Positions 44,439-53,797 of a stretch of 64,000 nucleotides of DNA are shown here, piece after piece. The stretch spans positions 64,919-128,918 of the forward strand of contig NZ_MKVV01000111.1 in assembly GCF_001899645.1 (NCBI RefSeq), read 5' to 3'. The position numbers were made by a program, and so were the translations under genes. The stretch comes from Pseudonocardia sp. 73-21. GTDB taxonomy: Bacteria; Actinomycetota; Actinomycetes; Mycobacteriales; Pseudonocardiaceae. Position 1 is the stretch's first letter, and every line of letters starts with the position of its first letter. Below the pieces are notes generated by a model, which was not told the origin of the DNA, searched no databases, and saw nothing but the letters and a program-made list of their open reading frames with translations.

Positions 44439-44451
44439 ACGTCGTGTGAAC
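44434..44451 (+). promoter_or_regulatory. PHO-box-like direct repeat upstream of senX3
   Basis: GGTGAAC (44434-44440) and TGTGAAC (44445-44451) are direct repeats 11 bases apart. On the other strand they read GTTCACA and GTTCACC, the repeat unit of actinobacterial PhoP/RegX3 boxes. The site overlaps the gpmA stop and lies about 95 bases before the senX3 ATG, fitting autoregulation by RegX3 under phosphate limitation. The consensus is from memory. Confidence 0.65.
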
Positions 44452-44545
44452 GGCGGCGGAAATGTACTGATCCGGAACGTCGCCAGCATCACGACCGGGA
44501 CCGTGAACTGGCCTTGAGGTGGGTGTTGCTGCCTACGATGCGCCC

Positions 44546-45763
44546 ATGACCGCACTGGTCTGGGCGTTGATCGCGGCCGGAACTCTCGTCGTCGGCTTCG
44601 CCGTCGGCCTCCGGGCGGGCCGTCGGCGTGTGGCCGCCGCTCCCGTCCGGGTGGAACCGACCCCCGGTCCGCCCATGGCCGATCTCCTGCAGCGTGTCTT
44701 CCGCTCCACCGACGAGGGCCTCGCCGTGCTCAACCGCGGCGGCGACGTCGTGCTGCACAACGCCCGCGCCGCCGAGCTCGGCGTCGTCCGGGCCGGGCAG
44801 GCCGACGCCCGTGCCGCCGCGGCGTGCCAGAAGGTGCTGCAGACGGGCGCGGCCTCGGCCGTCGACCTCTCGCCGCTCGACCACCGCGGTCGCCAGCCCG
44901 CCGCGGTGCTCGCGCACGTCCGGCCGCTGGGCGACGGGTTCACGATGGTGGAGGCCGGCGACACCTCCGACGCCGTGCGCCTGGAGGCCACCCGTCGCGA
45001 CTTCGTGGCGAACGTCAGCCACGAGCTCAAGACCCCCGTCGGCGCGATGGGCCTGCTCGCGGAGGCCGTGCTCGACGCCGCCGACGATCCAGCCGAGGTC
45101 CGCCGCTTCGGCACGAAGATCCTCAACGAGGCCACCCGGCTCGGGAACCTCGTCACCGAGCTGATCGCGCTCTCCCGGCTCACCGGGGCCGAGCGGCTGC
45201 CGGAGCTGTCGGTGGTGGACGTCGACGAGGTGGTGCGCGAGGCGCTGGCCCGCGCCCGGCTCTCGGCCGAGGCCGCCAACATCGAGATCATCGTGGACCG
45301 GCCCACCGGCCTCGAGGTGGAGGGCGACCTGACCCTGCTGGTCACGGCGCTGTCCAACCTCGTCGAGAACGCCATCGCCTACTCACCTCCCGACGCGTCG
45401 GTGTCGGTGTCGCGACGCCTGGTGGGCGGCACCGTGGAGATCGCCGTCACCGACCGGGGCATCGGCATCGCCCCCGAGCACCAGAAGCGCGTCTTCGAGC
45501 GGTTCTTCCGCGTCGACCCCGCCCGCTCGCGGGCCACCGGCGGCACCGGCCTGGGCCTGGCGATCGTCAAGCACGTGCTGGCCAACCACGGCGGCGACGT
45601 CCGGCTGTGGAGCAGCCCGGGCACCGGCTCGACGTTCACGATGCGGCTGCCGGTCCGCGAGGAGGAGCCCGATCCCGGCGACGGGATCGAGGCGCCGGAG
45701 ACTTCTGACGCCACCCGGCGTCACGCCGCCACGCGGCATGCCGAACTCGGAGGAGTGACATGA
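44546..45763 (+). CDS. senX3: Phosphate-sensing histidine kinase SenX3
   Basis: The 405-residue kinase has one N-terminal membrane helix (~5-25), a PAS-like domain (~45-140), the H-box FVANVSHELKTPVG with phospho-acceptor His159, the N-box NLVENAIAY, and G-boxes GIGIAPEHQKRVFERFF and GGTGLGLAIVKHV. SenX3 phosphorylates RegX3 when phosphate is scarce; PhoU and Pst relay the signal in mycobacteria. The ATG at 45760 of regX3 overlaps its stop by four bases. The C-terminal ~25 residues are a charged tail. Confidence 0.95.
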   Translation: MTALVWALIAAGTLVVGFAVGLRAGRRRVAAAPVRVEPTPGPPMADLLQRVFRSTDEGLAVLNRGGDVVLHNARAAELGVVRAGQADARAAAACQKVLQTGAASAVDLSPLDHRGRQPAAVLAHVRPLGDGFTMVEAGDTSDAVRLEATRRDFVANVSHELKTPVGAMGLLAEAVLDAADDPAEVRRFGTKILNEATRLGNLVTELIALSRLTGAERLPELSVVDVDEVVREALARARLSAEAANIEIIVDRPTGLEVEGDLTLLVTALSNLVENAIAYSPPDASVSVSRRLVGGTVEIAVTDRGIGIAPEHQKRVFERFFRVDPARSRATGGTGLGLAIVKHVLANHGGDVRLWSSPGTGSTFTMRLPVREEEPDPGDGIEAPETSDATRRHAATRHAELGGVT

Positions 45764-46449
45764 CCAGGGTGCTCATCGTGGAGGACGAGGAGTCGTTCGC
45801 CGACCCGCTCGCCTTCCTGCTGCGCAAGGAGGGCTTCACCACCGCCGTGGCCGCCACCGGCCAGGACGCGCTGGAGGAGTTCGACCGCAACGGCGCCGAC
45901 ATCGTGCTGCTCGACCTCATGCTCCCCGGCATGAGCGGCACCGACGTCTGCAAGGCCCTGCGCACCCGCTCCGCCGTCCCGGTGATCATGGTGACGGCCC
46001 GCGACAGCGAGATCGACAAGGTCGTGGGCCTGGAGCTGGGTGCCGACGACTACGTGACGAAGCCGTACTCGGCCCGGGAGCTCATCGCCCGCGTGCGGGC
46101 CGTGCTGCGCCGCGGCGGCGAGACCGGCACCGAGGTGGACGGCCTGCCCGGCGTGCTCGAGGCCGGCCCGGTGCGGATGGACGTGGAGCGGCACGTCGTG
46201 AGCGTCAACGGCTCGGACGTGGCCCTGCCGCTCAAGGAGTTCGACCTGCTGGAGTACCTGCTGCGCAACGTGGGCCGCGTGCTCACCCGCGGGCAGCTGA
46301 TCGACCGGGTGTGGGGCGCCGACTACGTGGGCGACACCAAGACCCTCGACGTGCACGTCAAGCGCCTGCGCAGCAAGGTGGAGGGCGACCCCGGCGCCCC
46401 GAAGCACCTGGTGACGGTGCGCGGCCTGGGCTACAAGTTCGAGAGCTGA
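45760..46449 (+). CDS. regX3: OmpR/PhoB-family response regulator RegX3
   Basis: The 229-residue regulator has a receiver domain with phospho-acceptor Asp52 (LLDLMLPGMSG), acidic pocket ED at 9-10, Thr in VTARDSE, and Lys in VTKPYSARELIAR. The C-terminal winged helix contains LKEFDLLEYLLRNVGRVL and TLDVHVKRLRSKVE. It controls phosphate-starvation genes and should bind the repeat before senX3. It ends the operon; a repeat element follows. Confidence 0.95.
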   Translation: MTRVLIVEDEESFADPLAFLLRKEGFTTAVAATGQDALEEFDRNGADIVLLDLMLPGMSGTDVCKALRTRSAVPVIMVTARDSEIDKVVGLELGADDYVTKPYSARELIARVRAVLRRGGETGTEVDGLPGVLEAGPVRMDVERHVVSVNGSDVALPLKEFDLLEYLLRNVGRVLTRGQLIDRVWGADYVGDTKTLDVHVKRLRSKVEGDPGAPKHLVTVRGLGYKFES

Positions 46450-46471
46450 GCGGCGGTCCCCGGAACGCGCT

Positions 46472-46527
46472 GATCAAGGCACAGACGTCGCCAGCCGATC
46501 TCCGGGGACGACATCAGCGCCTTGATC
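46472..46527. repeat. Palindromic repeat pair at the 3' side of the nuclease-like gene
   Basis: Arms 46472-46490 and 46509-46527 match as inverted copies at 16 of 19 positions, core GATCAAGGC. A third copy of the same 19-base unit occurs at 47214-47232. An alternative stem, GTCCCCGG/CCGGGGAC (46456-46463/46502-46509), overlaps it and could serve as the regX3 terminator. Confidence 0.65.
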
Positions 46528-47098
46528 GGCGCTCGATGGCGGCGGCCACCTGGCCCGTCAGCGCCGCGCTGCGGCCGTAGATGTCCGCGTCCGTTGTGGA
46601 GAACATCGCCCAGTCGTCGTCCTGGAGCCAGTTGTGGCGGCGCCGGTCGGACCGGCGCTCGTCTTCGCCCTCGTGGCTCTCCTCCCCGTCGTACTCCAGG
46701 CCGACCTTGGCCTTCTCCCACCCGAGATCGAGCCAACGGCGTGGCCGTCCGCGGGCGTCGAGCACCGGGAGCTGCAGCGTCGGTCGTGGGAGGCCGGCGT
46801 CGTGGCAGATCAGCCGCATGCGGGACTCCTGCGGGGAGTCGGGCCCGGTGGCCGCCAGCGGGATGAGCTCCCTGGCCTGTCGGACACCCGGGAGGCCGTC
46901 GTGCCGTACGAGCTCGCGGGTCAGGGACTCCGGGGTGCAGACGCCGGCGATGAGCGTCGCGTCGAGCACGGGCAGGACGTCGAGGCGGGGCAGGAGCCGG
47001 GCGAGGTCGACGGCCGTGCGGTCGGCACAGGTTCGGCACAGGTGAGGAGCGCGCCGCACCACAGCCGGGTCAGGTCGCACGGGGCGAGGGTCTCGCAC
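46514..47098 (-). CDS. DUF559/AbiEi-like protein, probably N-terminally truncated
   Basis: The 194-residue frame carries the C-terminal two thirds of a common actinobacterial family of ~290 residues. RTAVDLARLLPRLDVLPVLD is the middle helix-rich region, and WLDLGWEKAKVGLEYDGEESH is the restriction-endonuclease-like core seen in DUF559 proteins. The N-terminal winged-helix part expected upstream is absent or scrambled over 47100-47200. The GTG at 47098 is only the first possible start. Function unknown; it is flanked by copies of one repeat unit. It may be a pseudogene. Confidence 0.55.
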   Translation of the reverse strand: MRDPRPVRPDPAVVRRAPHLCRTCADRTAVDLARLLPRLDVLPVLDATLIAGVCTPESLTRELVRHDGLPGVRQARELIPLAATGPDSPQESRMRLICHDAGLPRPTLQLPVLDARGRPRRWLDLGWEKAKVGLEYDGEESHEGEDERRSDRRRHNWLQDDDWAMFSTTDADIYGRSAALTGQVAAAIERRSRR

Positions 47099-47213
47099 GC
47101 GACGACGATCAGGGCAGCTGTGGGGGCCTTCTCGTGACCTGTGGACAGAGCGATCCCCATGTGGACAACTCGCCGGACGACCCCCGCCGCGCCCATTCGT
47201 GGTGATCCGCAGG

Positions 47214-47232
47214 CGACATCTGCGCCTTGATC
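47214..47232. repeat. Third copy of the GATCAAGGC repeat unit
   Basis: The 19 bases here (CGACATCTGCGCCTTGATC) differ from the copy at 46509-46527 at a single position and have the same orientation. Similarity to the reverse complement of the first copy extends to about 30 bases (47204-47234). The copies lie on both sides of the DUF559-like gene. Confidence 0.65.
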
Positions 47233-47343
47233 AACGCGGGTGGCGCTGACAGGGGAGACACAGGTTGCTGTGGGTAGCTAGCGGTCGCTGGTTGTAGCGG
47301 GTTGGGTCACGAAGACGTCACGGCGGGGGCGTAGCCTGACCGC

Positions 47344-48368
47344 GTGCGCCTGGGTGTGCTCGACGTCGGCTCCAACACCGTCCACCTTCTCGTGGTGGAC
47401 GCGCAGCGTGGGGGGCACCCCACACCCATGACGTCGGAGAAGGACGAGCTCCGCCTCGCGGAGAACCTCGACGCGTCGGGTGCCATCACCCGGGCCGGGG
47501 CCGACGCGCTCGTGCGCACCGTCCTGAAGGCCAACGCGTCGGCCGCCGAGGCCGGGTGCACCGACCTCCTGGCGTTCGCCACCTCGGCGCTGCGCGACGC
47601 CAGGAACTCCGCCGAGGTGCTGGCCCGGGTCCGCGACGAGACGGGCGTCGCGCTGCAGGTGCTGCCCGGCGAGGACGAGGCCCGCTACACGTTCCTGGCG
47701 GTGCGCCGCTGGTACGGCTGGTCGGCGGGGCGGCTGCTGGTGCTCGACATCGGCGGCGGCTCCCTGGAGCTGGCCGCGGGCCGCGACGAGCATCCCGCGG
47801 CCGCCGCGTCGCTGCCGCTGGGGGCGGGCCGCCTCACCCGCGACTGGTTCCGGTCCGACCCCCCGTCGCGCCGGGAGATCGACACGCTCCGCGCCCACCT
47901 CGACGAGCAGCTGGAGCCCGCCGCGCGGCGGTTGCGCCGGGTCGGTGCGCCGGAGCTGGCCGTCGGCACGTCCAAGACGTTCCGCTCGCTGGCCCGGCTC
48001 ACCGGCGCGGCCCCGTCCAGCGCGGGCCCGCGGGCCCGGCGCCGGCTCACCGACGTCGGGCTGCGCCAGCTCGGGGCGTTCATCACGCGGATGTCGGCGG
48101 GCGACCTGGCCGAGCTGGAGGGCGTGAGCCCCAGCCGGGCCCACCAGCTGGTGGCCGGGGCCCTGGTGGCGGAGGCGTCGATGCGGGCGCTGCGCGTCAC
48201 CGAGCTCGAGATCTGCCCGTGGGCCCTGCGCGAGGGCGTCATCCTCCGCAGGCTCGACACGCTCGAGACGTCGAGCAGGACCGACGGCTTGGCACAGACC
48301 GACCGCTCGGCGCAGGACGCGCCGGCAGCTCTTGGACGCTTGACGAGCTACGAGGCACGGTGTACCGG

Positions 48369-48372
<4 letters not shown>
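47344..48372 (+). CDS. Ppx/GppA-family exopolyphosphatase-like protein
   Basis: The 342-residue protein has the sugar-kinase/Hsp70-like ATPase fold. Motifs are GVLDVGSNTVHLLVVD at the start, ATSALRDARN, PGEDEARYTFLAV, LDIGGGSLELAAG, and GTSKTFRSLARLTG. It matches mycobacterial Rv0496 (PPX1) by motif and position; that enzyme cleaves short-chain polyphosphate, fitting the phosphate regulators upstream. GTG start. The final ~25 residues are a variable tail. Its stop overlaps the next ATG by four bases. Confidence 0.88.
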
Positions 48373-49519
<1,147 letters not shown>

Positions 49520-49523
<4 letters not shown>

Positions 49524-50317
49524 CGACCCCACCCGTCGCCCTCTCCACGGCATCGGTCTACCCGGAGCCCGTCCGGGCGGCGTTCGAGATCGCCGCCGGC
49601 CTGGGCTACGACGGCGTCGAGCTGATGGTCTGGTCCGATCCGATCAGCCAGAACCCGGCCGCGGTCACCCGGCTCGTGCAGGAGTACGGCGTGCCCGTGC
49701 TGGCCGTGCACGCCCCCTGCCTGGCCGTCACGCAGCGGGTATGGGGCTCCGACCCGGTCGAGCGCATCCGCCGGTCCGTCGACGCGGCCGAGCAGTTCGG
49801 GGCCCGCACCGTCGTGCTGCACCCTCCGTTCCGCTGGCAGCGGCGCTACGCCGCCACGTTCGCCGCCGAGGTGGCGAGGGCCGGTGAGTACGCGGGCGTC
49901 GCACTCGCGGTGGAGAACATGTTCCCCGTCACCCGGGGTGGCTTCCGCTCGGTGCCCTACAGCCCGGGGTTCGACCCCACCGAGGTCGGGCACGAGCACT
50001 ACACGCTCGACCTCTCCCACACCGCCGCCGCCGGGTCCGACGCCATCGCCATGCTCGACCGGATGGGCTCGAACCTCGCCCACATCCACCTCGCCGACGG
50101 CAGCGGGGGCCCGCGCGACGAGCACCTCGTGCCGGGACGGGGCACCCAGCCGTGCGCCGAGGTGTGCCAGCGGCTCGCCGACTCCGACTTCGCCGGCGTG
50201 GTCGTGCTCGAGATCAGCACCCGGCGCTGCCGCACCCGCTACGAGCGGATGACGCTGCTCGCGGAGTCACTGCTGTTCGCCCGGTTCCACCTGCAGCCCG
50301 TGAGCGCACTCTCGTAG
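49520..50317 (+). CDS. AP-endonuclease-2-fold sugar phosphate isomerase/epimerase
   Basis: The 265-residue TIM-barrel protein belongs to the xylose-isomerase-like family: LGYDGVELMVWSD, VLAVHAPCLAVTQ, TVVLHPPFRWQ, LAVENMF, YTLDLSHTAAAG and HIHLADGSGG. The His and Glu/Asp residues can hold metal. It corresponds to Rv0498 by position. The substrate is unknown. The GTG start overlaps the preceding stop by four bases, so ppx, the membrane protein and this gene are one operon. Confidence 0.82.
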
Positions 50318-50350
50318 ATCGCGCCTCCACGTGCGTGGTAGACGTTGACC

Positions 50351-51169
50351 ATGCAGCCCGCCCCCGCCGCCACCCTGTTCCGCGACGCGATCGGGGTCGA
50401 GCCGCTCGGGGACGGTCGCTACGGCGCGGAGCTCGGCACGGTGTGGACGGTGGGTCCGAAGGCCCACGGCGGGATACTGCTGGTGCTGCTGGCCCAGGCC
50501 GGCATCGCCCGCCTGGGCGCGGACGTGCCCGATCCCGATCCGCTGGCCATCGCCGCCGACTTCCTGAGGGCTCCCGAACCCGGTCCCGTCGAGCTCGCCA
50601 CCGAGGTCATCAAGCTCGGACGCACGGCGTCGGTCGTGTCCGTGCGCATGACGCAGGGCGGGAAGCCGATGCTCACGGCGTCACTGACGGCCGGCCGGCT
50701 GCCCGACGACGAGCCCCGCTGGGCCGACCTGCCCGACATGCCCGCCGACCCGCCCGCCGACACCTTCGACCCGGGCACCCGGCGCGACCCGACCGGGCTG
50801 TCGTCGGCATGCGACATGCGGTTCGACACGTCCACCGTGCCGTTCATGCGGGGCGAGCAGGGCCCGCCGCTGATGCGCGGCTGGGCCCGTCCGCGCGACG
50901 AGCCGACCGACGTGCTGTTCGCCCTGCTCGCGGGCGACCTGCTGCCGCCCGCGGTGTTCAACGTCGGCGGCCGGTTCGGGTGGGCCCCCACCGTGCAGCT
51001 CACGGCGCTGCTGCGGGCGCGTCCGGCACCGGGGTGGCTGCGGCTGGAGTCGCGTGCGGCCACCGTGGCGGGCACGTGGTTCGACGAGGACGTCACGGTG
51101 GTGGACTCGGCCGGCCGGCTCGTGTGCCAGGCGAGGCAGCTGGCGCTCAGCCCCCTGGAGCGCAAGTAG
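50351..51169 (+). CDS. Acyl-CoA thioesterase-like (hotdog-fold) protein
   Basis: The 272-residue protein fits the TesB-like double-hotdog thioesterase family: AHGGILLVLLAQAGIA near 38-53, DFLRAPEPGPVELATEVIKLGRTAS, and a second hotdog with APTVQLTALLRARPAPGWLRLE and TWFDEDVTVVDSAGRLVCQARQL. It resembles Rv0499 by position. It probably cleaves acyl-CoA esters in the cytoplasm. The ATG at 50351 was preferred over TTG 50345. It is followed by proC 10 bases later. Confidence 0.8.
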   Translation: MQPAPAATLFRDAIGVEPLGDGRYGAELGTVWTVGPKAHGGILLVLLAQAGIARLGADVPDPDPLAIAADFLRAPEPGPVELATEVIKLGRTASVVSVRMTQGGKPMLTASLTAGRLPDDEPRWADLPDMPADPPADTFDPGTRRDPTGLSSACDMRFDTSTVPFMRGEQGPPLMRGWARPRDEPTDVLFALLAGDLLPPAVFNVGGRFGWAPTVQLTALLRARPAPGWLRLESRAATVAGTWFDEDVTVVDSAGRLVCQARQLALSPLERK

Positions 51170-51179
51170 GGTTCCGACC

Positions 51180-51992
51180 ATGACACGGATCGCGGTGCTC
51201 GGAGCGGGGAAGATCGGGGAGGCGCTGCTGGCGGGCCTGCTGGCCGCCGGGACGGCCCCCGACGAGCTGGCGTTCACCGAGCGCCACCCGCAGCGCGCCG
51301 CGGAGCTGGCGGCCCGGCTGAAGGTGGCGGCGCTCGGCGTGGCGGAGGCCGCGGAGCGGTCCGACGTCGTGGTGGTGGCCGTCAAGCCGCAGGACATCGC
51401 CCCGGTGCTCGCCGAGCTCGCTCCGGCGCTGCGCCCGGGCACGCTGGTCGTCTCCCTGTGCGCGGGACTCCCGACGGCCCTGTTCGAGGGCGGGCTGCCC
51501 GAGGGCACCGCGGTGGTGCGGGTCATGCCCAACACCCCGATGCTGGTCGGCGAGGCCATGAGCGCTGTGTCGGCGGGTACCCACGCCACGGAGGACCATC
51601 TGGCCACCGTCGAGACGATGCTGGGCTCGGTCGGCCGCGTGGTGCGGGTGCCGGAGTCGCAGCAGGACGCCGTGACGGCGCTGTCGGGGTCGGGGCCCGC
51701 CTACTTCTTCTACCTGGTCGAGGCCATGATCGACGCCGGCATCCTGCTCGGCCTCCCGCGCGCCGTCGCGGCCGACCTCATCGTCCAGTCGGCGTTCGGG
51801 GCGGCGCAGATGATGCGCGACTCCGCCGACCACCCGGTGCTTCTCCGCGAGGCCGTCACGTCGCCGGCCGGCACCACCATCGCCGCGATCCGGGAGCTGG
51901 AGCGGCACGGCGTGCGGGCGGCGTTGATCGACGCGATCGAGGCGGCACGCGACCGATCGGTGGAGCTGGGTCGCGCGGCGCAGCAGTCATGA
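51180..51992 (+). CDS. proC: Pyrroline-5-carboxylate reductase
   Basis: The 270-residue enzyme makes the last step of proline synthesis using NADPH. The Rossmann motif VLGAGKIGEALLAG (6-19), VVVVAVKPQDI, RVMPNTPMLVGEAM, and the dimer/active-site segment TALSGSGPAYFFYLVEAMIDAG are all present. Length is normal. The gene lies directly after the thioesterase in the same direction. Confidence 0.95.
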   Translation: MTRIAVLGAGKIGEALLAGLLAAGTAPDELAFTERHPQRAAELAARLKVAALGVAEAAERSDVVVVAVKPQDIAPVLAELAPALRPGTLVVSLCAGLPTALFEGGLPEGTAVVRVMPNTPMLVGEAMSAVSAGTHATEDHLATVETMLGSVGRVVRVPESQQDAVTALSGSGPAYFFYLVEAMIDAGILLGLPRAVAADLIVQSAFGAAQMMRDSADHPVLLREAVTSPAGTTIAAIRELERHGVRAALIDAIEAARDRSVELGRAAQQS

Positions 51993-52035
51993 CCCGATCG
52001 GACTACCACACATCACCCTGACGCGGAGCTGTACG

Positions 52036-52047
52036 ACACACGTGTGT
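52036..52047. promoter_or_regulatory. Perfect 12-bp palindrome upstream of the BldC-like gene
   Basis: The palindrome ACACACGTGTGT lies in the 160-base gap between proC and the small helix-turn-helix gene, about 105 bases before its ATG. It may be an operator, possibly for the product itself. No promoter hexamers were assigned. Confidence 0.35.
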
Positions 52048-52152
52048 GGAGTGCGTGTCGGAGTCGTCACACCCGCACCGCTATCCTCAGCAGGAACACG
52101 GAGTCGGCGCGGAGCCGACACCGGTGCCGAGTACCCAGAAAGCGGTGATCGG

Positions 52153-52371
52153 ATGGCGATCGAGCCCCGGGATTCGGATCTCGGCCACATCGGCCAGGTT
52201 CAGTTCCTGACCGTGGCCGAGGTCGCGGCGATGATGCGCGTGTCGAAGATGACGGTCTACCGGCTCGTGCACGGCGGTGACCTGCCCGCCGCCCGCGTCG
52301 GCCGGTCCTTCAGGGTGCCCAAGGGCGCGGTCGAGGAATACCTCCGCAGCGCCTACTTCGACGCGGGCTGA
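52153..52371 (+). CDS. BldC/excisionase-like small DNA-binding protein (Rv0500A-like)
   Basis: The 72-residue protein is essentially one winged helix-turn-helix of the MerR-like HTH_17 class: QFLTVAEVAAMMRVSKMTVYR, the wing LPAARVGRSFRVPKGAVEEYL, then a short end. This is the fold of BldC, the Streptomyces developmental regulator that binds direct repeats cooperatively. Position after proC equals Rv0500A. The second gene in the window with a developmental connection, but the link is by family only. Confidence 0.85.
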   Translation: MAIEPRDSDLGHIGQVQFLTVAEVAAMMRVSKMTVYRLVHGGDLPAARVGRSFRVPKGAVEEYLRSAYFDAG

Positions 52372-52506
52372 GCACCTCACACCGTCGCAGGTAGGATGGG
52401 CCACCGGTCATCGCCCGGCCCGTGTGCGCCCTGCGCCGCGTCCGGTCGGGCCTCTCCGTAGCACCCGCGATCGCACCGGTCGCGTCACGATCAGGAAGGT
52501 CCACGT

Positions 52507-52608
52507 ATGGGCTCCGTCATCAAGAAGCGCCGCAAGCGGATGTCGAAGAAGAAGCACCGCAAGCTGCTTCGCAAGACCCGCGTGCAGCGTCGCAAGCTCG
52601 GCAAGTGA
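52507..52608 (+). CDS. 33-residue bS22/AURKAIP1-COX24-type ribosomal protein
   Basis: The ATG at 52507 opens a 33-residue, highly basic protein: [19 protein letters not shown] followed by [14 protein letters not shown]. It matches the AURKAIP1/COX24 domain protein found as bS22 in mycobacterial 70S ribosomes (Rv0500B by position). AGGAAGG precedes it at good spacing, and a strong terminator follows 5 bases after the stop, so it is a genuine, separately terminated gene that length filters miss. Confidence 0.9.
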   Translation: MGSVIKKRRKRMSKKKHRKLLRKTRVQRRKLGK

Positions 52609-52613
52609 CGGCA

Positions 52614-52654
52614 GCGGCCGGCCGGGGTCCTCCGAGAGGATCCCGGCCGGCCGC
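52614..52654 (+). terminator. Strong GC-rich terminator after bS22
   Basis: A 13-bp stem forms between 52614-52626 and 52642-52654 and is extended by TCCT/AGGA inside the loop region. It is followed by TTCTGTTT. It begins five bases after the small ribosomal gene. Confidence 0.8.
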
Positions 52655-52759
52655 TTCTGTTTCCGGTGCGTCCGCTCACGACCCGACCCGCTGACCTCGT
52701 CCGGGGTCTAGCATCGGTCACCCGCCGCATCCACCCGCACACTCCGCAGGGGCCCCGCC

Positions 52760-53797
52760 GTGACGCCGTCCGTCGTTCTCGTCACCGGTGTCAGCCGTTT
52801 CCTGGGCGGTCACCTCGCCGCCCGGCTCGCGGCCAACCCGGACATCGACCGCGTGCTCGGGGTCGACACCGTCCCCCCACCCCGTGACCTGCTGCGCCGC
52901 ATGGGCCGCGCCGAGTTCGTGCGCGCCGACATCCGCAACCCGCTCATCGCCAAGGTCATCTCCCACGCATCGGTCGACACCGTGGTGCACGCGTCGCTGT
53001 CGGCCAACCCGGGCTCCTCGGGCGGGCGCACGGCGATGAAGGAGATGAACGTCATCGGCACGATGCAGCTGCTCGCGGCGTGCCAGAAGGCCGACACGGT
53101 GAAGCGCGTGGTGCTCAAGTCCACCAGCGCCGTCTACGGGTCGAGCCCGCGTGACCCCGCCCTGTTCGACGAGACGATGGTGCCCAAGGACCTGCCGTCG
53201 GGCGGCTACGCCAAGGACGCCGTGGAGATCGAGGGCTACCTGCGCGGGTTCGCGCGCCGCCGGCCCGACGTCGCCGTCACGGTGCTGCGCTTCGCCAACT
53301 TCATCGGCCCGCGCATCGACACGGTGTTCACCCGGTACTTCGCGCTGCCCGTGGTCCCCACCGTGCTCGGCTACGACGCCCGCGTGCAGCTGCTGCACGA
53401 GGAGGACGCGCTCGCGGTGCTGGAGCGCGCCGCCAGCCACGAGATCCCGGGCACGTTCAACGTGGCCGCCGACGGCGTGCTCCTGCTCTCGCAGGCGATC
53501 CGGCGGGCCGGACGCGTCGCCGTCCCGCTGCCGAGCGCCGCCGTGGGCCCGGTCAGCCGGATCTTCCGCAGCGCCCGGCTGGTGGACTTCTCGCCGGAGC
53601 AGATGCGCCTGCTCAACTTCGGCCGTGTCGTCGACAACACGCGGCTGCGCACCCAGTTCGGGTTCACCCCGCGCTGGACCACCATGCAGGCGTTCGACGA
53701 CTACGTCCGTGGCCGGGCCCTGCGGCCGGTGGTCTCGGCCGAGCAGATCGAGTCCGTGGAGCGCGGCGTGCTCTCGCTCGCCCGGACCCTGCGATGA
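52760..53797 (+). CDS. Extended SDR-family NAD-dependent epimerase/dehydratase (Rv0501-like)
   Basis: The 345-residue protein has a Rossmann nucleotide site (VLVTGVSRFLGGHLA), VRADIRNP, STSAVYGSS, and FNVAADGVLLLSQAI, as in UDP-sugar epimerases. The catalytic Tyr is at 150 in GGYAKDAVEIEG, but the Lys expected four residues on (YxxxK) is Ala154; Lys152 is the nearest. So it may bind NAD and nucleotide sugar without classical epimerase chemistry. It is the Rv0501 (galE2) equivalent by position and overlaps the acyltransferase gene by four bases. GTG start. Confidence 0.82.
   Translation: MTPSVVLVTGVSRFLGGHLAARLAANPDIDRVLGVDTVPPPRDLLRRMGRAEFVRADIRNPLIAKVISHASVDTVVHASLSANPGSSGGRTAMKEMNVIGTMQLLAACQKADTVKRVVLKSTSAVYGSSPRDPALFDETMVPKDLPSGGYAKDAVEIEGYLRGFARRRPDVAVTVLRFANFIGPRIDTVFTRYFALPVVPTVLGYDARVQLLHEEDALAVLERAASHEIPGTFNVAADGVLLLSQAIRRAGRVAVPLPSAAVGPVSRIFRSARLVDFSPEQMRLLNFGRVVDNTRLRTQFGFTPRWTTMQAFDDYVRGRALRPVVSAEQIESVERGVLSLARTLR

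Noticed and set aside
46514-47098. New defence system based on an AbiEi/DUF559-like protein
   Set aside because: A single truncated gene with no antitoxin or partner is not enough; it was reported only for its flanking repeats.
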